Assembly (NCBI GenBank): GCA_038093975.1
Contig: JBBPTG010000067.1
Location: 1-64,000 of the forward strand
Source: Chalciporus piperatus
Taxonomy: Eukaryota > Basidiomycota > Agaricomycetes > Boletales > Boletaceae
Reading direction: 5' to 3'
DNA length: 64,000 nucleotides
The notes under the pieces are model-generated. The model did no database searches, was not told the DNA's origin, and worked only from the letters and a program-made list of their open reading frames with translations. Position numbers and translations under genes: made by a program. Each line of letters starts with the position of its first letter. The stretch's first letter is position 1. This document shows, in pieces, positions 1 through 9,200 of this stretch.

Positions 1-758
1 ATATTCTCTCGGAAGGGTAGATTTAGGTTTGGCCAGCTCGGCCGCGATTGCAAGTTCCGTAGCTCGGGTGAGGCGAGCAACAACGTGGTTTGGGACAAAG
101 CGTGAGCCGCAACGAATGATGCGGTTTAGGGTATGGTTTTCATAGGCGCGATTGAGGAAGGTGGATTCGGTCTCAGAATCTAGGTAGTCATAGAGTTGTT
201 TGTCGATCTCCGGGGTTACATAGGAGTGTCGAGGGGGAGGAGTAGGTCGAGTGAAGAGTCGGTCATTGGTTTTACAGGCTGAAGCGTGCATAGCATATAA
301 CCTTTTTGACTCGTCGATAGATTCTGACAGTGAGAGGGTTCGTCGACGCCAATCGATGATTGGGTTAGCCTTTTCGAGCCATGGGAGACCTAGGATGACG
401 TTTTCGTTTCCGCAGTTCATGACGTGGAAGGTTACTTCTTGCGCAAGTCCTTCGATGTCGAGGAAGAGGGTGGTGGTGAAGAGTATCATTCCGCTTTTGT
501 TTGCGGTTTGGTCGACGTTTCGAACTCGAATGGGGGTTTCGAGTCGAGTGGTTGGGATTCGATTTTTACGTACGAAGGCCCAATCGATGCAGGAGATGTC
601 TGCGCCGCTATCAATGAGGGCGCGGGTTTCGACGGCTTTCATCGTGTGCGAGGGAACGATAATCTGTATGGGAATTTGCATAGAGCGCTTTTGCGACTTT
701 ACAAGTACAGGTGCACACGTGACTGGGGAAGCTTGCGTCGGCAGAGCTTCCCGGTCTA
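1..758 (-). CDS. Element A1 Pol, protease and N-terminal part (partial)
   Basis: This frame lies -1 to gag and is entered at the slippery heptamer at 759-765. It is open to the left edge. An aspartic protease with active site ALIDSGAD lies at roughly 600-640, and a NENVILG-type flap/dimer segment follows near 390. After the protease comes the linker leading to reverse transcriptase (ESIDESK, then RHSYVTPE). The damaged sister copy at 12095-13969 has an in-frame stop in this linker where A1 has CGA. RT, RNase H and integrase must lie left of the window. Confidence 0.8.
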
Positions 759-1769
759 AAAACCCTTTGTGACAAAGGCTACTTTACGAACGGTGGTTTC
801 ATCCTCATCATCTATCTCGATCAGCGAGGGAATTTCTTCCTCAACCTTTTGAACCTTCCTCGGGGTTTTCTGGTTTGAGGAAAATTCTGGGCAGGCGTTG
901 GACCGATGTCCAGCTTTCCTGCAGCGGAAGCAGAGTCCCTTCTCCTGGCAGCGTTTCCGCTCCTCAGGAGTGAGCTTGGAGATACGGATGGCGTCGACGT
1001 CCATGGCATTGGGATCTCTGGCGGGGGTAGAGTGATTGGCAGAGGAGAATGGACGGAAAGGCTTGGCGGGGTTACGATTGCGATTCGCGATTTCATTGGC
1101 ATGCTCCCATTGAGTCTGGAACTGGGTGGTGCGTTTGTACCAATCCTCGATCGTGGTAGGGACGGTATCCATACTATTGACTCTTCTCATAAGGGAGATA
1201 GGTATCCCTGCAGAGAAATATCCGATTAGGACGTTGTTGTCGATGATGCCAGACAGGGCGACTTGGTTTTGGAAACTCGAAATAAATTCCGAGAGGGAAG
1301 GGGAATACTCTCCGTTCTTGAGAGGTTTCATGCGTTTGGTGGAAAGCCAGGCAACGGCATTTCCTACGGTATCGTGATGTTTGAATGCCGTTTCGAAATC
1401 AGTGATAAATTGGGCCCAAGTGCCCATGGTGACGGTAGCGCCGGTGATGGCTTTGCGGCGGAAGGTGGCAGCCCAGGTGGCCGCTGATCCTTTAGACATG
1501 TAGGATAAGGCGAAGGCGATCTTCTTGGGATCTGTGTTGTATACGTCGCCGTTGACGGTGAGATAGAATTGGATGGAATTCATCCAAGCGGTGCTTTTCT
1601 CGAAGGAGCCATCAAAGGCGTCCGGGGCTCCGATGCGGAGTTCAGTGGGTTTTGAGGACGACATGGGATTTACGAAGGTAGGGGGTATCTGATACGCTCC
1701 TGGTGCAAATGCGGGCGCGGGAAGGGAAGGAGTGGGGAAAGCTGGGGTTCGTGGGGGAGCAGGCGACAC
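756..1769 (-). CDS. Element A1 Gag
   Basis: Retrotransposon Gag (capsid/nucleocapsid) of about 302-337 residues. The first ATG in frame is at 1664-1662, just before the capsid-like region that starts KPTELRIGAPDAFDG; the frame is open further upstream without an ATG, so non-ATG or spliced initiation is possible. The capsid region contains a WAQFITDFETAF-type helix. Near the C-terminus is a CCHC zinc knuckle (CFRCRKAGHRSNAC), all four ligands present. The frame ends AAG GGT TTT TAG, a -1 slippery context. Confidence 0.9.
   Translation of the reverse strand: MSPAPPRTPAFPTPSLPAPAFAPGAYQIPPTFVNPMSSSKPTELRIGAPDAFDGSFEKSTAWMNSIQFYLTVNGDVYNTDPKKIAFALSYMSKGSAATWAATFRRKAITGATVTMGTWAQFITDFETAFKHHDTVGNAVAWLSTKRMKPLKNGEYSPSLSEFISSFQNQVALSGIIDNNVLIGYFSAGIPISLMRRVNSMDTVPTTIEDWYKRTTQFQTQWEHANEIANRNRNPAKPFRPFSSANHSTPARDPNAMDVDAIRISKLTPEERKRCQEKGLCFRCRKAGHRSNACPEFSSNQKTPRKVQKVEEEIPSLIEIDDEDETTVRKVAFVTKGF
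759..765 (-). promoter_or_regulatory. Predicted -1 ribosomal frameshift site, element A1
   Basis: The heptamer G GGT TTT stands directly before the gag stop TAG in the gag frame. Slipping back one base gives GGG TTT TTA GAC and continues into the open protease frame. The same heptamer and stop occur in A2 at 13963-13969 and in the unrelated element C at 37302-37308. Confidence 0.65.
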
Positions 1770-2083
1770 AGGGAACTGTGGAGCTCTTCGGGATATTGGG
1801 GTCGGTGACGGTGGTGTTGGTGACCTTGGGATGGTTACAGCTGAGGAAAATTCGTGGGAGAGGTGAAGGGTTTCTTCTTGTTCCTCTTGGGTGGTGATTG
1901 GTTCGTCGTAAAGATCCGAGGTGTCGTAGGGGTTAGAGGGGTCTTCCTCTTCAGGTGAGCCCGAGTCAGAAGATTCGGGGTTCTGTGGATTAGCGGTCTC
2001 TCGTGGGGGGCCCCAGCGAGAGGTGTCGAGGCGAGGTCGTTGGGAAATGGTGGAGGTCTACAGCGAAGGTAGCCTTCAGGGGT

Positions 2084-2094
2084 AACTTAGACCT
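2084..2094 (-). promoter_or_regulatory. Self-priming primer-binding site, element A1
   Basis: Two bases inside the 5' LTR, the minus strand reads AGGTCTAAGTT, the exact complement of AACTTAGACCT in the LTR (2273-2283). That LTR segment lies about 32 nt downstream of the TATATAA box, where the transcript should begin. This is the arrangement of Tf1-type elements that prime reverse transcription with their own 5' end instead of a tRNA. Confidence 0.7.
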
Positions 2095-2096
2095 TT

Positions 2097-2564
2097 TGTT
2101 ACGCTTGTGCCGGGTAGGTCAAAGCGTAGACACAAAAGCCTAGTCAAAGCAAGGGTTTCAAAGGTAGCCTAACGATGGGATGTCCACGTTAAGGCCTAGC
2201 GTCCGTTCAAGAGTGGGACGGTGACTCTCAGAGGGTTCACAGGAAGCAAGGAATGACCAAGCTAGATTGCGTAGGTCTAAGTTAAGGTTACAGGAGAAAC
2301 TCGAGGGTTTATATAAGTAGAGAAACGAGTTAAGGGCAGGCATGGAACCGGTTGGAATGTGTAAGAACAAGCTATGACGAATAGGAATGAGTCATGCTTG
2401 GTAAGAGTACGAGTCAGCGATGACGAAGTATGGAATGTGAAAGAACATCGAAGAACATCCGCTGACTAAAGCAAGCAAGAAATAAGGGGCCTAGGCAGGA
2501 CTCGAACCAGCGACTAGGACTTAGTACAAGGTAATGAGAAAGGAAAGAATGAACGATCGTAACA
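2097..2564 (-). repeat. LTR of element A1 (5' LTR)
   Basis: A 468-bp LTR with TG...CA ends in the sense (minus) orientation and short terminal inverted repeats (TGTTACG / CGTAACA). It contains a TATATAA box followed by the predicted start of R. The same sequence recurs at 15301-15772, 23026-23496 and, on the plus strand, 44874-45345. Confidence 0.9.
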
Positions 2565-3113
2565 CCGTCTTCAATGAGAAGTCAACCACCATCGGGGACG
2601 TCCTGCTCAACAAATGCATGGCGCCATATTGGAGATTAAACCCAGCTGGCCAAGTCTTCGCCCAGGGTATGGAAAAATTAAGGAAGCACTTCCACTGGGT
2701 TCCCGACCCTCAAAACCCCTTAATACATGTTCCTCCAAGGACCATAACTCACCAAATCTTTATCGACATCTTGAAAGAAATGCGGGATGGCATTCAGGAC
2801 CATTGGACCGATGATCGCGTGACAGAAAAAGAGTTCCTGGAGGCTAAACAGCGCTTTCGCCAACAGGCGAAGGATGAGGAGGGTCTACTGTCAACTCCGC
2901 TTCTCTTGGAACAACAACAAACGGCCCGCGCATTTTCCCCGTCGCTCAAGCTCTTGTCGGTTACTCAACATAAGGCTACTAATCAGCCGACGCAGACTAG
3001 AATGTCCTCCAGCAAGAGAAAACTCGTTGGCGCTACATCAGCTTCCGGCCCTGCCAGCAAACGCCCACATTCTGAAGTTCAAGGCTCGGAGAAAGAATCC
3101 CTTGCGACAGAAG
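2565..3113 (+). pseudogene. Coding fragment of unknown function between two retrotransposons
   Basis: An open frame in phase with 2534 runs through this segment, starting at the A1 LTR and ending inside the B1 LTR; both ends are cut, so neither start nor stop is native. The protein-like part (about 2570-2990) is rich in aromatic residues and proline, with HFHWVPDPQNPLIHVPPRT and a charged helix ending in QRFRQQAKDEEG. The tail (3000-3110) is serine/lysine-rich and nucleus-like. I do not recognise the family. It is probably a slice of a host or transposon gene. Confidence 0.45.
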
Positions 3114-3590
3114 TGTTACGAACGCTCCATTTCCTTATCCTAATCATGCCTACACTCCATTACGCTTACTAGGTTTCTCTTCGTTTCTTGGACTTAGTCG
3201 TTTCACTTTCTCGTTTGTTATCTTATCTTATCGCATCACGTGACTTACTTACATAAGCTAGGTCTAGACCTTCGCTTGCTAACTGATGACTCACTGCTCA
3301 CTCGTCAGCATCAGTCAGCATTACTCATCATATGACTCACGCTTACTCATTCCGCAGTAGAGCTAGTTACGCCATTGGCTAGTAGTCAGTATGAGTCATA
3401 CCCAGTCACCTACAATAAGGTTTAGCCACAACATGTACAAACATTGACAATAGTATATAAACCCGGGTCGACAAGCACTGGACTCCCCAGTCTTGTTCTC
3501 CTGGAGTTTCCTCATCGAACCTCAGCCAAGTACATCGGCTCGCTATTGTCTAGTGTGAGTCTTAGCTCTTAGTTGAGTTGAGTCGTTTCA
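3114..3590 (+). repeat. 5' LTR of element B1
   Basis: 477 bp from TGTTACGAAC to GTCGTTTCA. TATATAA lies at 3454-3460, and the motif CCCCAGTC follows at 3485-3492. The predicted start of R is AGTC at 3489, 35 nt past the TATA box, inferred from its complementarity to the primer site. Confidence 0.92.
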
Positions 3591-3592
3591 TT

Positions 3593-3603
3593 AGAACAAG
3601 ACT
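3593..3603 (+). promoter_or_regulatory. Self-priming primer-binding site, element B1
   Basis: AGAACAAGACT, two bases after the LTR, is the exact 11-nt complement of AGTCTTGTTCT at 3489-3499 at the predicted transcript start. Family A has the same 11-nt length and two-base spacer. No tRNA-like TGG primer site is present here. Confidence 0.7.
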
Positions 3604-3674
3604 AATCTTTTCTTTTGTCTTAGCGTCTCGTCGCTACCACACGTGTCTTGTACGCCACCTCATCGTTGATCACA

Positions 3675-4638
3675 AGTGGGTACCGCGCTGCTTGTACGCG
3701 CCTCGTCATCGCTGACTTTATTTTTGAATAAGTGTCGAGCAACCCCGCCGCATCTCAGCGCGCCGCGTCCCCTGTCCCTTCCATCCAGTGGAACGGGATA
3801 CTTGATCTCCCCGCTGTCGAGACCAACCCCGACTTTGTCAACGTCATCCCAAAGCTCGGAAACGCTCTAGAGGTCTACCCGGCCTTTACCAATATCATCG
3901 CGGATCTCGAGCGAGAGAACGCTCGCATCCAAGAAGAAGTCGCTCATACTCGGGCGCGATTCGAAGAAGAAGAGAGGAGATTCATCGAACAGTACTCAGT
4001 GCCAATCGCGCCAAGGCCTGATTACTCCGACCTCTACGCTGACTGGTTAGAAGAACCGGTAATACCTCCTTACCCACGTCACGTATCAACTGTTAACCCC
4101 GCCAATCTCCAGATCGTCCCTCATCGTCACCCTTCACTCCCGCCTATCGAGGCTATTCGGGCACCGTCGCCGCCCAACCCCCAACAGATACTAGCCGACG
4201 CCTTCGGCGTTGAAGAGTTATACTACCGTGCCTCCTCCATTCCCTGAGCCCGTCGATTGGACTACCGTCGACGAGGATATTCTTGCTCTTCAACACAGAT
4301 TCCCCCTTGGAGTCTCTGGTCGTACGCAAAGTTTCCGTAGCGCTATCTATCACACGCTTATATCACCGGCAGGAGAGAAGGCGATTCGAGAGAACATTGA
4401 CGATCAGGTACGTCAACGCCGACGAAGCGACAGGCTACTTAGAGGTATCCCAGAGGACGCCGATATTCGTATTAAGGAGAGAGTACCAACCCCGCGTCCT
4501 ACTCGCCGCACTCGCTGCCATAAGCCTCTTGTACCCCTTAGGAAGATTCGTCCAGTACAGCTTACAGGCCTTCCTATTTCTTTCATACCTCATCTTCGGC
4601 CACGAAATTCTCTCAAGCGACCGTCGCGTTACCTTTGA
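3675..4638 (+). pseudogene. Element B1 ORF0, spliced leader ORF (broken)
   Basis: The reading frame begins after a predicted 57-nt intron at 3676-3732 (donor GTGGGT, branch-like CTGAC, acceptor AAG). Splicing joins an A at 3675 to TG at 3733, making the only ATG of this frame. The first 171 codons contain a coiled-coil-like charged stretch (LERENARIQEE). Compared with B2, a net 20-bp loss near 4245 puts a TGA in frame after SSIP; the rest of ORF0 (4250-4638) survives in another frame. The second half overlaps the membrane-protein ORF. Function unknown. Confidence 0.6.
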
Positions 4639-4933
4639 CTTCGCATATATTCTCGTATCTCACAGAAACCGTCCAGTAGCACCACCTACTCCTCCCCTTT
4701 CCCCTGTTGTATCACAAGCAGAGCTTGAAGAGGAAGATAGAGAATCAGTACCAGGACTAGTAGATTCAGACAGTGAAGAAGAAGGAGGACTAAGAGAAAC
4801 GAACACACCAGGAGTACAACTGTATTATCCCGCGCCTCATTCCATCAGAAGAAGCATTCCACCGCCACCCTATCAGAGAGACGCCCCCGCTTCGTTATCA
4901 GGAGAAACCCTTGAAGGATCTCAGGAGATTTGA
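4283..4933 (+). CDS. Element B1 overlapping membrane-protein ORF upstream of gag
   Basis: Open frame of 216 codons overlapping ORF0 for about 350 nt and ending 42 nt before gag. It has no ATG at its beginning, so it may be made by frameshift or splicing from ORF0. It contains a hydrophobic stretch of about 35 residues (around 4507-4610; VLLAALAAISLLYPLG then AFLFLSYLIFG) that could form one or two membrane helices. A proline-rich, acidic tail follows with PPPPYQR, a PPxY-type motif, near the C-terminus. B2 carries the same ORF with about 8 amino-acid differences. No function can be assigned. Confidence 0.5.
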   Translation: MLFNTDSPLESLVVRKVSVALSITRLYHRQERRRFERTLTIRYVNADEATGYLEVSQRTPIFVLRREYQPRVLLAALAAISLLYPLGRFVQYSLQAFLFLSYLIFGHEILSSDRRVTFDFAYILVSHRNRPVAPPTPPLSPVVSQAELEEEDRESVPGLVDSDSEEEGGLRETNTPGVQLYYPAPHSIRRSIPPPPYQRDAPASLSGETLEGSQEI

Positions 4934-4975
4934 AATAAATCTAGTTTTACCCCTTTACATTCTAGTGCATCAAGA

Positions 4976-6175
4976 ATGTCGGTTCTCGCTCCAGACTTAG
5001 CAGCTGCCTTAACAGGCATTCTCGGACATCGTGATACGTCCATACGGGATCTCGGAACGCAGTTGAGACTCGCGTTAGAAACAATGACAGATCAGCTTAC
5101 CAACGCTCAAAGACTAAATCAAAATCTAAACAATAACATCTTGCAGCTTGAAGCGCAAGTACAAGCCATTCAAGTGCCTGGCGCAATTCCAGCTCCTACG
5201 GTCGGACCTAGTGGACCTAAGTTATCCAAGATCGTCAAAGATCCAGGAGACTATGACGGAGCTAGAGGAAAGAAGTTCGAAGAATGGTGGACAAGAGTCC
5301 GTGCATGGCTAGATGAAAACAATACCGTGTTAACCGGAATGACGGCGATCAGAGCGATCCTTAGTCGGATGACAGGAGGAGACGCCGCTACTTTCTCACG
5401 AGCCATGACACACGACATCTTGGAAAATGGAACCACGTATACTTCCGCCGAGTTCCATAAATGAATCACCGATCAATTCCGCTCGGGTAACGAAGTAGAA
5501 TATCACCGCAATCAGATCAAGAATCTGAAACAAGGCAAAATGTCTATGGAGAAATTCCTTACCACGTTCCAGACGCATCGCCTCATGGACGATTGGGATG
5601 ATGCAAGACACATCGAACTTCTGGAGCTAAACGCAGACCCAGAGATCACACATCGGATCTTAATGGAAAAGGGACGACTCGACAAATATGATACATATGT
5701 CGAAGAGCTGCGCCTCCTTGCAGGAAGGAAACAGCTTATCTCCATGATCAAGACAGGAACCGCAGGTGATACCCACCGATATAAATATACCAACACGGGC
5801 ACACAACCAGGTCGTGGTGCCCCGATGGATATAGGTTCTGCCGAAATTGAAGAAGGAGAAATCGTGGAAGAAGAAGAAGCACCATCTGTCGTAAAAGCGG
5901 CCACAAGCAATTTCAAAGAGAAGAAACAAGGAAATTGTTGGAACTGTGGGAAACCGGGACATCCGAAACAGCAATGTCCGGTGCCTAGTACCAAATGCAA
6001 GAACTGTGGTTGGTCACGAGGCGAACACAAACGTGCCTGCAAACTTCAGAAAAGACAGGTAAGAGAACTGTCTACCGAATCAAACGCTCTTGAAGGCCGT
6101 TCATTCGACGAAATGAAGGCTTACTTCTATGATATGAAAGATATCGAAATGAAGGGAAAAGGCAAAGCGGCCTGA
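4976..6175 (+). pseudogene. Element B1 Gag with a nonsense mutation
   Basis: ATG start at 4976. The frame matches the intact 400-residue Gag of B2 but is cut at 5462-5464, where CGA has become TGA after FHK. Downstream the same frame is open to the proper stop at 6173-6175. The C-terminal part holds a CCHC knuckle (CWNCGKPGHPKQQC) followed by a second Cys-rich segment (CKNCGWSRGEHKRAC). Early residues form a helical, Leu/Gln-rich region. Confidence 0.9.
6154..6160 (+). promoter_or_regulatory. Predicted -1 frameshift site, element B1
   Basis: In the gag frame the sequence reads AAG GGA AAA GGC, giving the heptamer G GGA AAA five codons before the gag stop. The -1 frame from this point is open without interruption into the pol ORF. 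The heptamer is identical in B2 (53479-53485). Confidence 0.6.
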
Positions 6176-6285
6176 ATGATCTGGGCAAACGGACCGCAAC
6201 TAACTCGTTAGGAAAATCTGTAAACTATTCACACAGTCAAACGGGGTCTCATGTTGATCATGAGCTTGGCCTGGACTCTAGTCAG

Positions 6286-9200
6286 GTGCTTAATTCCGTT
6301 TCCATAATCCGATACCTTTCCGAAAACCCAGGACCACGTTTCATTCGTACGACAGATCGAGAACTGAAGTTATCTACTTCCATTGCTTCGCAACGACTTC
6401 CGTCTACTTTCACACGCGCGGAAGCGCTTCTTGACTCAGGAGCCAATGCTATCTTCGTCGATCGGAGATGGGCTGATAAAATCAAATTACCCCTCGTACA
6501 ACTCAGACATCCACTTACGGTATACAACGTGGACGGAACGCATAACTCCGCTGGACAGATAACACACTGTGCGGAAATCATTATCCATTTCAACGGACAT
6601 CGTGAGAAGGCCATTGCAGAAGTCACTGATCTCGGAAAGAATCAGATGATACTAGGGTATGCATGGTTGAAGCAACACAATCCGGAAATAGATTGGAACA
6701 AAGGAACGGTCCACATGACTCGTTGTCCTTGGTCTTGTTCCGTTTTACGAGATAAACCACCATTCGCGCGTCAGCTTGATGATGAAGAACGAAGTTCTCT
6801 TCGTCACATTAACGCCGCAAAGAAGGATGCACCTGAACCGAAAACGGAAAAGACTCCGGAAGAGCTTGTTCCGAAAGAATATCACAAGTATATCCACCTG
6901 TTCAAGAAAAAGGAATCTGAACGCATGCCAACCCGTAAGCCGTGGGATCACGCAATTGACCTAAAAGACACCTACAAGCCGAAAAAGGGTCGTCTTATCC
7001 CACTCTCTGTCATGGAACAAGAAGAAGTCAGTGCATTCATTGATGATCAGCTCAAGAAAGGATACATTCGTCCTTCCAAATCAGAGCAGACTTCTCCCGT
7101 GTTCTTCGTTCCTAAGAAAGATGGCAAGAAACGTATGGTTCAAGATTACCGATACCTAAACGAACACACGGTGAAGAACAATTATCCGCTACCCCTCATT
7201 TCCCAATTAGTTGACAAACTGAAAGGCGCAAAACTGTTTACCAAAATGGACTTGCGTTGGGGATACAACAATATCCGCATCAAAGAAGGCGATGAATCTA
7301 AAGCCGCATTCGTATGCTTCCGTGGCGCCTTCGAACCCTTGGTCATGTACTTCGGATTATGCAATTCTCCTGCAACATTCCAGACCATGATGAACGACAT
7401 CTTCTCAGACATGGAAGACGCCGTTGTGGTCTACATTGATGACATCATGATCTTTACCAAATCCGATGACCCTGCTGTCCATGCCAAAATAGTCAAAGAA
7501 GTTCTTCGTCGCCTAGAAGAGAATGACCTTTTCGTCAAACCAGAGAAATGTGTCTTCCATACCAAAGAAGTAGAATTCTTGGGAATGACAATTACTCCCG
7601 AAGGAATCAGGATGGACGACGATAAGGTCAAGGCAATCACCGAATGGCCAACTCCGACAAATGTCAGAGGTGTCAGAAGCTTTCTCGGATTAGCAAATTT
7701 CTATCGTCGCTTCATTCAGGACTATGCGCAAGTGGCTAGACCCTTGAATGATCTTACCAAGAAGGATGTGAAATTCGCATGGGAAGATGCACAGCGGAAC
7801 GCCTTCAACACATTGAAACAGAAGTTCATCACCGCTCCCATACTCGCTTTTCCAGACAATGACAAACGCTTCCGACTAGAATCGGATGCGTCTAATTACG
7901 CCACAGGTGCTGTTCTATCTATAGAACAAGGAGATAAATGGCATCCCGTCGCGTTCTCTTCCCACTCCATGTCACCGGAAGAACGCAACTATCCTATTGC
8001 GGATAAAGAGATGCTAAGCGTTATCAGAAGTCTAGAACAGTGGAGACACTATCTGGAAGGTTCCAAGCACGAGTTTGAGATCTGGAACGACCATGCAAAT
8101 CTTCAGTTCTTCATGACTCGGCAAGATCTAAATCGACGCCAAGCACATTGGTCTCAATATCTTAGTCGATTCAATTTCAAATGGTTACACAAGGCAGGTT
8201 CCCAAATAGGAAAAGCCGATGCCTTATCAAGAAGAGAAGATCACGCAATCGGTATCGAAGCAGATAACAAAGCTGTCCTTGTAATACCTCCGGACAGAAT
8301 AGCCGCTACGTCAACTGTTCAACTCTCAACCAATTTCGATCTGATCAAGGACAAAATCAGAAAAGCAACCTTCAAAATACGCGAGACAGAAGTCATGAAA
8401 CTCTGTAAAGAACACGGCATTTGTGAAGAGTCTGATGGAATTCTGATTGACAAGAAAGGAAGATTGTATGTCCCTGAAGAAGAAAATCTCCGTATGGAGA
8501 TTATACGACTTCATCATGACACGCCTGTTGCAGGATATCCCGGATATGAAAAGACAATTGAACTGCTGCAGCGCAGTTACACCTGGCCAGGAATGGCTAC
8601 GCTCGTGAAAGACTATGTCTCACGCTGTGACAGATGTGCACGTTTCAAAGGGATAAACTATGCTCCTTCGGGAAAACTTCGACCCCTCGAAGTTCCGGAT
8701 CTTCCCTGGGAACACATCTCTGCAGATTTCACTACCGACCTGCCACTCTCGAATGTATTTGACTCTATTTTTGTCGTCGTTGACAGATTCTCCAAAGAAG
8801 TCGAATTCATCCCTTGCAACAAGACAGTCACCGCTCTCGACACTGCTCGTCTTTACCTAACCCATGTATGGAAACATCATGGACTTCCTAAAACCATCAT
8901 ATCGGACCGAGGCCCGCAATTCGCATCCCAAGTGATGAAAGACATATGCAAACGTCTTGGCATTACGCCCAAACTTTCCACCGCCTTTCATCCGCAAACT
9001 GATGGACAAACTGAACGTATGAATCGAGATCTACAACAGTATCTCCGTTTGTTCACATCGGAAAAACAAGAAGAATGGACTGATTGGTTACCAATTGCGC
9101 AATTCTCATACAACTCGAAGAAACAAGCTTCTACGTCCAAAGCGCCCTTCAACGTCACGCACACATATTCTCCAAGAATAGGAATAGAGAATTACACGTC

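Larger units (their letters stand above)
1..2564 (-). mobile_element. Ty3/Gypsy element A, copy A1 (5' part; rest lies left of the window)
   Basis: The element runs leftwards: LTR at 2097-2564, primer site at 2084-2094, gag at 756-1769, then protease and the start of pol running off the left edge. It matches the decayed copy at 11562-15772 over its whole length. The base after the LTR is followed by CCGTC, one half of a possible target duplication; the other half is outside the window. Gag, the frameshift site and the visible pol frame are all open, so this copy is in better condition than A2. Confidence 0.9.

Noticed and set aside
2590..3113. Other overlapping plus-strand frames in the fragment left of B1.
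   Set aside because: They overlap the longer frame and lack protein-like composition; only the longest was kept.
3732..3870. GTG as the start of ORF0 in B1.
   Set aside because: The conserved splice arrangement gives a true ATG in both copies at exactly this codon, a better explanation than GTG initiation in a eukaryote.
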